The notes beneath the pieces are model-generated. The model was not told the DNA's origin. It searched no databases and saw only the letters and a list, made by a program, of their open reading frames with translations. Made by a program: the position numbers and the translations under genes. Below are positions 25,030 through 36,415 of a stretch of 64,000 nucleotides of DNA, piece after piece. Source of the DNA: Angiostrongylus vasorum (Eukaryota > Nematoda > Chromadorea > Rhabditida > Metastrongylidae); the NCBI GenBank assembly GCA_018806985.1, contig JADANN010000437.1:646501-710500 (forward strand), read 5' to 3'. The number at the start of each line of letters is the position of its first letter. Within the stretch, counting starts at the first letter, position 1.

Positions 25030-27960
25030 TACCAGGTCGCATACAAAAGTATCCCACTACGACCTGCTTGCCCAAGCAACTCGTAGAGCATCATATCTTT
25101 TCTCTAGTCTTCTGAAGAACTCTGATCGTCGTGTCGCTAGTCTCCATGCAGTACGTTTGGCATACCGAGGAATCGAATCACTAATCCCTCTCGTCGATCG
25201 GTTGCCATTCATACGCATTACGTGTCCGGCTCCACCTACCCCCGTGCCCATGTGTGGCCCGTGTACCTATGTTCGAGTGTTTGGCGTTTAGAACGGCGTC
25301 CTCGATTTTTGACCGTTGACGTAGATCGGAGCTTGGGATATCTTCTCTCACTAGCGTGATACGATATACTCCTAGCATCGTCCTTTCGACTATTCGTTCA
25401 GCAACGTTGAGTGATCTGTTTTTTCATCTTGTCTACGTAGCGACCAGGTTTCTTAGGCATACGTTAAGGCAGGAAGAATTGTGGAGTCGAAAAGATGGGC
25501 ACGAAGTAGGGCGTTCTTTGTTCTCTACACTATGTCCTCGATGTTTTTTGTAGGCTGTTCAAGCCGTAAGCTTGATTCTGCTCAACTCTGGGGTTAGGTC
25601 GTTTATTATGTTGATTTCCCGACCTACATAGACGTAGCTGGAGCGTTTGGAGATATTCGTATCGTTGAACGCGAATGCGGCTTACGAAACCACCTCGTTC
25701 CTCGTGGACATCATTTTTGTGAGATCTAGCCGACGACCACTCTTTCTACAGGCGTCATCAAAGATGGAAAGAATTCGTTCCGTCTGGCCAATGTTTTTGT
25801 ATTATAAGAACAATATCATCAGCAAAGCGAAGGTGGTGCAATTGCCGACCATCGATTTCCACTCATATTATCCCATTCCAATGTTCCCACGACGTTCTCG
25901 AAGGTGGCGGCAAATAGTTTTGATGGGATGGTATCGCTTTGCCTAACCCCTCTTTTGACGTCGATATTAACATCGTTGTGGAATGGTGATATTTTGGTTG
26001 TGAAATTTCTGTATAGCTCACGAAGGACCTATATATACTGCGTAGGGATGACCTGGCGCTCCAGGACTAGCATGGCTGTTTCTGTCTCAACTGAGTCAGA
26101 AGCCCCACTTGAATCTGTAGAAGTAAGACAGAGCGGTCTCTTGTACTCTCGCGACACTTCACTGAATCTCGTTATCGTGTAAATGTGGCCCATCGTACTG
26201 AACACTTCTTGAAACCTTGTTCCCTCACATGACTGTCATTCGAGGAGTGTTCTGTCAATCCTGTTTGGGGGTGACCCGAGTGGAAAGTTTGTGGACGACA
26301 GACAGCAAGCAAATTAGGCGATATTTGCCAATGTCGTAGAGGTCTCCCTTCTTGAACAACAACAGTCTTGTTGGTCAAATAGGAATCCTGCATTCAGACA
26401 GCTAATGTGGAATGTGTAGAGCAGAGCCAGTGTTTTATGAGGGAGGGTTCTTCAGATTCTGATACACTATGCTATTCGTACCAGATGTTGCTCGATCCTT
26501 CACCGATGAAATAGCATGTTGGATTTCAGAAGCTAGAACAGGTGGAACGATTTGTCCACTCTCTTTCGTTTTATATGAAAGCAGAACTAATTGGCTATTG
26601 AAGAGATCCAAACACTAATCTTAAATGGCTTTCTCCATTGCCTTTCTGGAAGCTGTAACTGTTCTTCCTGAGTGTCGGAGTGCAACCATCTTGGTTTTGT
26701 AATTGGCGACGCTTCTGTGGACTTTCGAATGCTTTTCACCACCTCTACAGCTTCGGCCATAACTGCTACTCTTCTCTTTTTAAGATCTTATTTTATCGCC
26801 TTTCCGCACTGATTTGTAATTTCGAACGTGAGTTGGCGGTTGCCTGTAACTCTGCGATTCCACGCTGGCGTAGCAGTTCGAGTGTTTCTAGAGGCAGACG
26901 TCTCTTGGCGACTTTCGAAAGATGAAGAGTGAGCCGATTGTATTCCTCGTAATACTCATTGTATTCACAAACGGCATCTCTGCAACAGCCGACTAATGAA
27001 CTGAATAAATCCCAGTTTGTAGTGGTTTTGGAACCTCGTTTTTTTGGATCCAGCGGCTTTTTTCTCCTTTCCACGAAAAATGAGATCTTGCACAAAGGAG
27101 GCAATGGTATGATGCTATGTAGAATTTTGGGAGATCAACGACACCGGTTAGACAAAACCTTTTTATTTACTATGTGGTCTATTTCGTGTTATGGTAGTGT
27201 GCAATGAAAGACCTCCACGTTAAGTACTTAGATAGCGGCTTCTGGAATGTCGAGTTACTATGAATAGTCTTGGTGGTCATGATGAACACGGGCACCCGCT
27301 TACTCTGTTCGTTTAATTGTAACCCGTGTGTCCTTGTATGTCAATCTTCAGAAGTTAGGAAGTTCCTCTGATCTAATGTTAGCGTTAAAACCTCCAATGA
27401 TTACTTTAAAGAATTAATGCTCTTCTCTGTCGAACTTCTCCAAATCCATATACAACTCTTCGATTTGGTCTTCGTCATTGCTTAATGCCGATGCGTAAAC
27501 GACAAAGATTTCAAACTCGGGACTGATCTACATCTCTTCAATTCTAAACGCCCGATTCAGGTTGTTAGTTGGTCAAATGAATGGATGTTCATGGCCAAAC
27601 TCGTGTTGATGAGAACACCGATCCCGCCGGCTCATCTACTGTCGTATGTTGCGAAGAATAGTTGTTTTCCGGTGTCACAAATGGCATTCAATTTGTGGGG
27701 GTATTCTTGTCTTCACCACTCCGATAACGACATGCCTTATCCTTCTTGCTTGCATATCAAACCCTCTATCAATGACTCAGATGTAAATGTGCGAGCGTTC
27801 TAAGTGCAGATCGCCACCTCAGCGCACTTCGATTTAGGCAGTCTAGAATAACCCTGAGATTTTATCAGCCTGTTCACGCTCGTCCTACCAAGCGCCTGCC
27901 TTGTCAGGGGATCATTGGGGGTTGGGAGAATCAAACCCACTTTTATTACTGTGTTTAGTG
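25030..27960 (-). mobile_element. RTE-type non-LTR retrotransposon, decayed, near full length
   Basis: Read on the - strand from right to left. An apurinic-endonuclease region at about 27960-27200 has pieces such as VLINTSLAMNIHSFDQLTT. A linker at 27104-26793 has RRLPLETLELLRQRG. Reverse transcriptase pieces at about 26100-25700 include ISPFHNDVNIDVKRGVRQ, the block before the catalytic YADD-type motif. The C-terminal domain at about 25380-25050 has ERTMLGV-like and GGAGHVMRMNGNRSTRGISD, typical of nematode RTE elements. Frames are broken many times, so the copy is dead. Autonomous RTEs of this kind could have mobilised the SINEs here. Confidence 0.85.
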
Positions 27961-28799
27961 TTTGATATCCACGTATTCTTCGTATAACTTGATGAGCTCT
28001 GAACGGAAAGGTTAGATATACTCACGCGTAGCTTGACACTGTCTCTCAGAGTAGACATGGAGCTTATTTGTTGGGCGCGACTCCTAACCGCTTCTCGTAT
28101 ACTTCTCGGTCACTCGATTGCAGGTTTTTGGTCGAATTGCCTCGTAGAATGCAATCCACATAAACGAGAACACACCTATAAACGGATGCATAATACTTCC
28201 CGTAAATATAGATGGCGTGAGCCAAACTAACTCTGCAGAAACAAGGAGTCAATCCACTACAACCATCTATGTCTTAGTGAAGCTTTTAGTCTGTGATTAA
28301 CTCCCTATCCGCTCAGATCCGTCTATGAGGAGGATCCGTGAAAAAAAACGTAACAGTCTCTATCCTGTAGAATGTTAATTCTCATAACTCTCTTTTTTGT
28401 TCCAGAACACTGATAAGCCACCAAAGCCTCCACATAGAATCCATGCTGCCTGTAGACCATTGCGTTGTCAATGACCTTTATTCCTTGCACTTCACTGCAA
28501 TTACATTTTCCTCTTTTACTTCTCGTTTTTTGATGTTTTAAGGACTTTTGCAACTGGTTGTTGATTTGCCACACATCCAGAATTCTTTAGTTTTTTGTAA
28601 AGAAGAAAAATGATGTAAGAAGAGAGCTCGTGTCTGAATTCTGCTATTAGTCGTGAATAAATACGTTAAGGCGAGGTAGGTCGTACATTCGTACAGTAAT
28701 CTTTTCAAACAGACTTACTTAGATGCTTAAATTGTCTGTTTCCACTGACGTGGAACCGCCTCAGTCGCAAAGGCGGGTCGGGTTCGTATGTTGGTCCGA
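27961..28799. other. Intergenic, nothing recognised
   Basis: Lies between the RTE 5' end and a PLE end. No exon or repeat could be supported. Confidence 0.35.
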
Positions 28800-29135
28800 A
28801 TTATTCCTAAGGATATATTTATTTATGCGATGTTGTAAACTGATCTTATTGAGCCGATGCTAGGTTGCCATAGGTCTTTGTCGTTGTTGTTGTTGTTGTT
28901 GTCGTTGTTGCTGTTGCTGTTGCTGTTGTTGTTGGTGTTGTTGGTCTATGGGTTTCGGCGATTTCGCCTTCCTCAGAGCTGTGCTGTTACGAGTAGGAGT
29001 ACCACAACAACAAAAACAACAACAACAACAACAACAACGACAACGACAACGACAACGACAGCGACAACGAAGACCTATACCAACCCCGCATCGGCTCAAA
29101 AAGATCAGTTTATAAGGTTGTAAAAATAAACATAT
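28800..29135. mobile_element. Inverted pair of PLE terminal repeats with (CAA)n
   Basis: Left copy (- strand): complement of aaataaatatgcg..gatcagttta..gcatcggctca..agaccta..(caa)n at 28812-28945. Right copy (+ strand): (caa)n at 29005-29060, agacctataccaacc, gcatcggctcaaaaagatcagtttataagg to 29118. The two face away from a centre that contains ggcgaaatcgccgaaac. The CAA/GTT runs alone would form a long hairpin. Confidence 0.7.
28950..28981 (-). ncRNA. Hammerhead-like motif, 3' truncated
   Basis: The - strand reads agct, ctgagga (perfect CUGANGA core), a, ggcg-aaat-cgcc (four-pair stem II), gaaac. The gtc cleavage site and the closing stem strand are missing because the element is broken here. 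Confidence 0.4.
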
Positions 29136-29159
29136 CTATTATTTGCGCCGAGGTTTATG

Positions 29160-29480
29160 AAAAATCGGTCATTTGAGTAACTAAGACACTGTTTTAAGAG
29201 AGTCATTAGTTGCGCAATCGACAAAGCCGTACATTTTTATTTTCTTTTCGTGCTCTACGAGCAGCTCGAGAATGGCTTGCATTGCGGAGTCATTCGACAC
29301 GTTGGTATAAAGTGAAGTAACATCGAATGACTCCACTACATGCGTGCTGTTTGGTTGCGTGCACTGTAGGGGGTCTAGAAATATTTTAGGTAGATGGGTT
29401 AGAATGAACTTCAGCAACTGGGTCAAGATAAGGTTTAGGGAGCGACGCTGAGCTATTCCTAAAGATTTTGCATCCCTCAC
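29160..29480 (-). pseudogene. PLE reverse transcriptase fragment
   Basis: The - strand frame 29181-29480 contains VVESFDVTSLYTNVSNDSAM, motif A of the Penelope-type reverse transcriptase with its catalytic Asp. It aligns with the better preserved copy at 61021-61626 (FDVTALYTNASNDSAMQAI). Only motif A and flanks remain. Confidence 0.8.
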
Positions 29481-29710
29481 TAACGTTGCTGAATTGTGGT
29501 CAAGGATGACTATTCCTGGATTTTAGTGGTACTTATGAATGGACGTTCGCGAATACCACAGCCATTTGCAGTGAGCTTTGCCAACAAAAGGAAAGCTTTC
29601 TGCTTTCCCACCTTGGTTATTCCAGGACTACAGCCATTCCTGCCTTTACATCGAATCATGAGGTTATTTCATGAATCTGACTTTTACCAAACCTATGATG
29701 AATAATCTAG

Positions 29711-29990
29711 GGCGCGTGCGGCGCAGTGGTCAGAGGCGCCCTGCAACACACAGGTGGAATAGATCCTCGGCCATGGCCCACCAAGCCTTTCATGCCTCCG
29801 GGGTCGGCAAATTGGTACCAGACTTGTCTGAGAAGATAGTAGCACTGACTCGATATATTGGCAGGCCAAAGCGAGTCATTGTAAAAGCCAGATATGCATC
29901 GAATCACCTCCAAACGATGATTAATGAATTCGAATGCGTGGCGCATCCCTCAGGGATTGATCAACGCCGAGAGCCTTATCCTTTATGATG
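29711..29990 (+). repeat. SINE-A copy
   Basis: gcgcgtgcggcgcagtggtc head, ggtcggcaaattggtaccag block, gccgagagccttatccttta tail. It sits just beyond the PLE fragment. Confidence 0.85.
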
Positions 29991-30181
29991 AATAATCAAA
30001 GAAAATGTTGGATCCGATGTTAGACCACTCTAAGATTGCGTAATAATTATCGCTTATATTGCAATCATTAACGATAAAGGATGAAGCACCAGCTTTGGTC
30101 AGTCCCTCCCTGTTCGTCATTCCCTGTGAGATCTGCAGTGTATTCACCTGTCTTAGAAACTAAAATACTTAACTTTTTATT

Positions 30182-30775
30182 TATATCCTATTATTTATTC
30201 ACAGCAGGGTATTATGTGAAATAAAAACTACACTGATGCTAAGATATAACTGTAATGTTGCTGAGATATTTACAAAACTCCAGGCGGCTGGTGTCTGCCC
30301 AAACACGCTATTACCCTTTCCGGTGTCTAACGTGTTCACCACCACGCCATGCGAGTCCTTCGTTTCGCCTGTCTCTCAGCCCTGTTATTGACCTATAGGC
30401 GCTATCAGCAATCAGGCGAAATCTGACCTAGGGATGCTATAATATTTTCAAAACTTGGACGCCAGGCCAGATTTCGCTTAATGCTCTGCAGTGAAAAAGT
30501 AATAACTAATAAATAAAAAACCTTGGAACTGTGATTTTGGCTGCATCCTCAGCTTAACTGAATTCAATGGTGATTTGTGCTTCCCTGATCATTCCCGTTG
30601 ATGGGTGACTGCTGATAGCACCGTTAGGTAAAAACTGGCTGAAAGGAAGGCAGAGCTCAGGCCCCCAGTGATGCGGCGGGTGAGCCCCCGCAAAGGTAAT
30701 CGCAAGTTCGAATCTGGCCTGGTGTCCAAGTTTTGCAAATATCTCAACATCATTGTGGTTGTTTTAGGGATATTC
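30182..30775. repeat. Foldback-family element, rearranged
   Basis: The left arm (30200-30390) has cagcagggtattatgtg, the duplicated gctgagatat, and caccaccacgccatgcg. The right part (30530-30775) has the centre segment cccgttgatgggtgactgctg, then a different subfamily arm (gtgatgcggcgggtgagccccc). The two arms belong to two subfamilies, so this is a recombinant or nested copy. Confidence 0.55.
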
Positions 30776-30777
30776 AA

Positions 30778-30960
30778 CTGTATTAAGCATTGTAGACGTG
30801 ATGAATGCGGATCTGGTTAATACAATGACTTGTTAAGTTCTACCGATGTACCAAGTCGGCGCTTTTATCCTTTAGAGCAAATTTCATACAGCTTTTCCCG
30901 AATTGATGAACGAAAGGCTTGATTTGTCTAAGGGGTGTGAGATCTAACCAACCACCCAGT
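30778..30960 (-). repeat. Diverged SINE-A-like copy
   Basis: gcattgtagacgtgatgaatgcggatctgg, accgatgtaccaagtcgg, cttgatttgtctaag and gtgtgagatctaacc follow the SINE-A order on the - strand, with strong divergence. Confidence 0.45.
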
Positions 30961-31302
30961 GTCTAGCTCATCAATAGGTGGTAGTGGTTATAGGAAACAT
31001 TCTCCACAAAATAGTGAACGTTGTCGGTTGCTTTTCAATCACATTCACATAAACTTCCTGTGTAAGCTACTGTGTCGCATCCGAAAGTACTTTCTGTACA
31101 AGCTGTTATATCGCCTTTGTATGAACTTTATGTGCAAGCTATTGTAACGCCTTCAAGCGAAATTTCTTTGCATGCAGCTCTATCAGATCATGCTACGAGA
31201 GACTTTCTAGAATGTACTTTTGAGCATTAACTGTAGTTTCTTCGATCAAAGCTTTGCAATTACAGAAAGAAGATAAGCCATATCATGAGTCACCTTCAGT
31301 TG

Positions 31303-31372
31303 CAGCATTTATTATTAAAGAGCAGCTCGGCCGTCGGCCGACACGTCAGCTATTCTTTAATAATAAATGCTG
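31303..31372. repeat. 70-bp palindrome
   Basis: The left arm cagcatttattattaaaga-cagct pairs with the right arm agct-a-tctttaataataaatgctg around a gc-rich core cggccgtcggccgacac. The core ends in cacgtcagct, so it may be a PLE-end (hammerhead-family) derivative. Confidence 0.7.
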
Positions 31373-31540
31373 TAATACCAACCTCGTGTTTGCCCATGAA
31401 GGAAAACAGTGAGACATCTTTTACTTTGCTCATATAGCGCTCTTTGCAATCTCCATCTTCGACATCTTATCCCACGCAGTAGAATTCGAGTGCCAACCAC
31501 CACTGGTATAAAAAAAACCTTAGTATCAAATGGACGTTAG

Positions 31541-31818
31541 AAGGATAAAGGGATGAAGCTCTCGAAGTTGGTTAATCCCTGAAAGGAGCGCCATGCATTC
31601 GACTTCACAAAGCATCGTTAGAGGTGACTGAATGCATATCTAGCCTACACAATGACTCGCCATGACCTGCCGATGTACCGAGTCAGTGCTGCTTCCCTCC
31701 CAGATAGGTCGAGTACCAATTTTCGGACCCCGGGCTGATGAATGACTTGGTTAGCCTGGGTGCGAGATGGAACTCGTGTACATTGCAGGCCACCTCTAAT
31801 CACTGCATTACACGCACC
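31541..31818 (-). repeat. SINE-A copy
   Basis: Tail complement ggataaag..gaagctctcg at left, central block complement gtcgagtaccaattttcgg, head complement cattacacgcacccc at right. Confidence 0.75.
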
Positions 31819-33750
31819 CCAAAATAGATATTATGGTACGTTATGCCTTTTCCGCTCCAATCACCGACGTCTCAGGTATTCCTTGCAACGGTTCTTCTTA
31901 TTACTTCACTCTATTAAATAAGCTACACTCCTACATCTCTTTCTTCCAATTGGTTTCATTTCTTCCCACACTATCATGTGTTCACTGCTTTTCTTGTTCA
32001 GATTGTATTGCACGTGATACCTAATTCTCATATATTATCAGTTTACTGCAGAACTTATTAATGTAACGCCATGCTCACTGGTTTAGTTTTGTTTGCTAAT
32101 TCCGTTGTCATCTTCACGCTTACGCTGTTTACACTTTTGGTATTGTTATATCTTTATTATTGTATTATTATTGGTACAAACGGTTTATCACCCATGTTTG
32201 AGATTGATCTGTGATGTCAACAAAAGGTCTAGCATGACAAATTTGTACGATGTTGAGCATTCTATTTGTAAGTGGTGATTATTCGGTGTTGGCAACTAAG
32301 CTGGACTATTGCATTCCACGGAGCTAATCATGGTAGTAATGTAGTTCAATTCACTCAAATCCCTGGCTTGGTCCTGCCTCGGCACGCCATCCGTCCGGGA
32401 TCGAGAAACCGATGCCAGCTTTGTCTGCAATGCTCACTCACTCTGAACTGCAAAGCCTAGGAAAGTCATAGCACGTCTATCTTAAGATCTGCTCAAAGAA
32501 AATCAAATCGACCAGTATTCATAAAGAAGACCAAAAACTCCCAAGGAACTCGTATGGAAAGGAAACCGAAGATCTTCGCGAATGCTGTATGAGAGGAAAT
32601 GAATTGAATGGAAGAAAAGCTGAGGTTCGCACAACATGGGATGTCTTGTTCTTTGAAAAAAAATTGTATAAAAAAGATTTCTTGAAGCCTCTCTTAGTGC
32701 TTTCTCCAGCGTTTCATTATGTCTTCCTAATCCGCTTTGCTCAAATACCTAAAAAAAAAGAGTTTTGAACTGCTTTGTTCTCGATTTGTTTAGCATAGAA
32801 GTGGGGCATAATTATAGCCGTAACATCCATCTTACCAAAAAATGCTTAGAGTAAAATTATGACGTTACACCCGTCTTAGCAAAAATGCTACCGTTCCAGA
32901 GAAGATCTGTTTGCAAAGCGACAAATCTTTTTCTGAACGACAGGAGACAGGCGGCGAATAGGACACGCATGGGTCGGCTATCTTGGGAATCCCAAAAAGC
33001 GAAATATTAAACACACAAATATTAGCACACCAAGTGGGAATTCTGTTGAAAACCTGCATCTCGTTTTGCTGAAAGGAGTACTTGTGCATTAGTTACCAGT
33101 GCAATAGCTTAGGCTGTTTGAAAAGAAAGCAGTTTTTTTTAGGAAATGTATTAAGATTTCTATACGGCGAGGGATCTACCGATACTTAAATAGCTATTTT
33201 TTTTCCTGGAGTTTTTGACTTTTTTGACGGATTTGGAAACAAGGTTCATCACTATCGCTGTCGAGGAACGTCTCGACAGCAGGTTTTCTCGTACTCGCCT
33301 GCACCCAGGACATTGTCCAAACTCAGTCGGTTCATCCGTTTATGCTGCTGAGTGGTCATTACTCTCATGTCGAGCACAGTCTTTGTTTTCGACTGCTACT
33401 TTTCCTTTCGGGCCGATTTCTCAACGTCCACTCTAAACATCTTTTTTTTTTTTCGTTTTTGTTAAAAGGGCCGCCTTTGTAGGATACATCATGAGTTTGT
33501 CCCATAGTTAACGAGACTTCGGTCTATTTGGCTAATTTGTTTGATTACGTGGTTGATATGCGAGTTATCCGTTGCAGACGCAGTTGATTCGCGAATAAAA
33601 AAATCCCCGGTTCTTTTATAAAAGTTGATGTGTTTAGAAGCTTTATTTTAATGTTTGATGCTTATAAACTGTTTAAATTTTTGTCTAGAACGCACAGATA
33701 CTATTATATAGATTGGTTTTTTTCTCTAATGAGTAAGTTCTACTCCATTT
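31819..33750. other. Intergenic, nothing recognised
   Basis: No conserved exon. The stretch at 32290-32420 (atggtagtaatgtagttcaattcact) could be a very old tRNA-like SINE head, but I cannot support a boundary. Confidence 0.35.
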
Positions 33751-34031
33751 AAAAGGATAAAGGATAAAGCTGTCGGCGTTGATGAATCCCTGAAGAATGC
33801 GCCATGCATTCGACTTCACTAAGCATCGTTTGGAGGTGATTGGATGCATATCTGGCCTTTAAAGTGACTCATGGTGGCCTACCGATATATCGAGCCAGTG
33901 CTGCTATCCTCCAACACAAGTCTGGTATCAATTTGCCGACACCGGAGGGATGGAAGGCTTGGTGGGCCATGGGCACAGCGATCGAACCCACGTGTGTTGC
34001 AGTGCGCTTCCGACCACTGCGCCACACTCTC
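33751..34031 (-). repeat. SINE-A copy
   Basis: Complete - strand copy: ggataaaggataaagctgtcggcg, tctggtatcaatttgccgac, and tgcgccacactc at the head end. Confidence 0.8.
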
Positions 34032-34224
34032 CTATTCCAATTACCAGATTTAAATCCTTCGCCTTATTTCTCAGCTTTATAAAGTGGTTTCATAAAAACC
34101 ACAAACAAAAGAGGATTTGCAGTAAGTATATGAATAAGTTTGTGAAATACGTCAGTTATACGTACGATCGCAGTGAGACCAGGGTATCACATCTATTTCT
34201 CTAGAATAATTCTAATTGGATTAA

Positions 34225-34300
34225 GGGCGCTTGTAGAACAGTGGTTAGGAGCGTCCTACAATGCATGGTCAGTGGTTCAATCTCACTTCGAGAGTAAACC
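34225..34300 (+). repeat. tRNA-like SINE head only
   Basis: gggcgcttgtagaacagtggttagg (A box region) followed by cagtggttcaatctcac (B box). No central block or tail was seen. The spacing resembles a tRNA but the arms do not pair as a functional tRNA, so it is a SINE fragment. Confidence 0.5.
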
Positions 34301-35164
34301 GTACTCTCCGTCGCTTCACTATTGCCATTTTGCTGTCACATTTGACTAGAAGAAGTTATTATACAGGTGCACCTTTACAACGCCCCCTTTCTGTAGTGCG
34401 TATCTCTTCATCTCCCAGCCAAATGTCGGCCATAAATAGTTGATAAGAATCTCTGCGTTCTGTGTACCGAAAAAAAAACTCCATCCACGTTGTATTCACC
34501 ATCATCGAGTACCTAATAGTTGTCAGTCATTATATTACTAAACCATTTACCGCTAGCTTCACATTAACTACCCCACTCCCGTTTTCTGATTCACCTCTTT
34601 CAAACTCTTCGACGGTAAACACATGAGCTTCCACATTGCCCTTCTCATCTCCATATTCTTCGCTGCCATCTTCGATGTAGATTTGACCAATGGTCGCCTC
34701 TGTTCTACGTTATAATATGTATACTCTTAGAGTGTAACTGCAGAGCACGACATATAGAAAGATTAGCACAAATGTGATGCACACGTATAGAAAGCCAGAT
34801 CAAAATTTTTTTCCTTAGTCTGTCATTTCCTCAATCCTTCAAGGCCTTCAGTTGTCAGAAAATTATCATTAGCAAAAACTAGCATCGACCATTAGCTGCT
34901 GATAAGGATGTGGTTGAATGACATACGAGTTATCTAAATCTTCAATTTCATGAAGTCATGTTATCGATTCCTCAACCTTATAAATGCGGTCACTACCGTA
35001 ATCCAACACTACAGTGAGACCACAAATCAAATTCGTTATGTGTGTTGTTCTTCGCCACCAGTGTTATATGTGCAATAACAGTTTTCAGATGTCAGATGTA
35101 TTAGCAGTTTTATGCTTCCATGAACATTCCCTTTGAATACAAACACGTTTGGCTACTCGGAATA
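34301..35164. other. Intergenic, nothing recognised
   Basis: No supported feature. Confidence 0.35.
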
Positions 35165-35441
35165 GTAAAAAGCTAAAAGCTCTCAGCGTTGATCAATCCC
35201 TTAGGGATACGCTATGCATTCGACTTCATTGAGCATTTGGAGGTCATTGAATGCATATCTGACCTTGTAATGACTCCTGTGACCTACCGATGTATTGAGC
35301 CAGTGCTGCCATCCTCCTAAACAAGTCTGGCACCAATTTGCCGACCTTGGAGGGATGAAAGGACTGGTGGGCCATGGGGGGCGGCGGATTGATTCCACGT
35401 GTGTGTTGCAACGCGCCTGCGACCGCTGGGCCACACGCGCT
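35165..35441 (-). repeat. SINE-A copy
   Basis: aaaagctctcagcgttgatcaatccc at the left end, gtctggcaccaatttgccgac, gggccacacgcgctc head complement. Confidence 0.8.
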
Positions 35442-35934
35442 CAGAGTAGTAAGTAGTAACAGAAAGATCCATAATTTTAGGAAGTAGAGGAGATTTTCAA
35501 GGAATTGAAGACCTCCGACTTTGTTGTACGCTTTCCTTGTTCACAGGCATCTTTAGAATTGTTGGACTCCAAAAATTCTACAAAGAATTCACAGTACTGA
35601 AGAAAGTAATCATCCGTTGTGTGATGAGACTGTAACTGATTTCTTCTAACTTCCGGTTTAACTTTTCACTAGAGTCCTCCATCTCAGCTTTATGACATTT
35701 TTCTGCAACATTGCAACCGTATGTCACTATTTTCTCAATGTAAATACATTCCAACGCTTGCCGCAGTCAAAGTTGTGCATTCCCGAAACCAGTTTCTGCC
35801 CAACAGGAACTACTGAAATATAGAAGCTTAGATGTTAATTGAAATCTTAGCGAAAAGAAGATAAAGAGTTAAAAAGGATGTTGAAGTATCTCACGTCCAA
35901 ATACCTACTAAGATAATGAATAGGTTTTTTATTT

Positions 35935-36415
35935 ACTGTCTCTTATTTTTTTAACGGCAGGGTATTATTTGCAATACAACTACGAAGGTGCTGGGATATC
36001 TGCAAAACACAGACTCCAATTCAGATCTGAACCCTCAACTATCCTTCCCGGGAGCTCACTTGTTGCAGACCTCTCACTGCACCATTGCACCATTGCAGAC
36101 CTCGCTTTTCATTTCTCTCAGTCAGTATTTCACCTTAACGTTGCCGTCAGCATTCACTCTTCGATGGGAATGATCGTGACAGCACAAATCGGCACTGAAC
36201 CCCATTAAGCTGATGCGGTAGTCGAAATTGCAATGGATAGCTTTTTTATTTACTGCCTATTATTTTTTTAATGGCAGGGTCTTATGAGAGAAAGGCAAAG
36301 CAAGGAGCTCACTGAAACACGTGGACTCCAGCGAAGGACAATCGCAGATTCAAATCTGGGCTGAGATCCGTGTTTTGCAAATAACTCGGCATCCATGTGA
36401 CTTATTAAAATACTT
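35935..36415. repeat. Foldback-family element, second subfamily
   Basis: Two outer ends ttta-ctg-ct-ttatttttttaa-ggcagggt occur at about 35930 and 36248, in the same direction rather than inverted. The first is followed by tgctgggatatctgcaaaac and the centre sequence ggcactgaaccccattaagctga. The second arm has cttgctgaaac-like sequence matching 30660-30760. A tandem or nested arrangement is likely. Confidence 0.5.

Noticed and set aside
28857..29123. Leu-, Gln- or Thr-rich frames on both strands
   Set aside because: Translations of the CAA/GTT microsatellite within PLE ends. Low-complexity artefacts.
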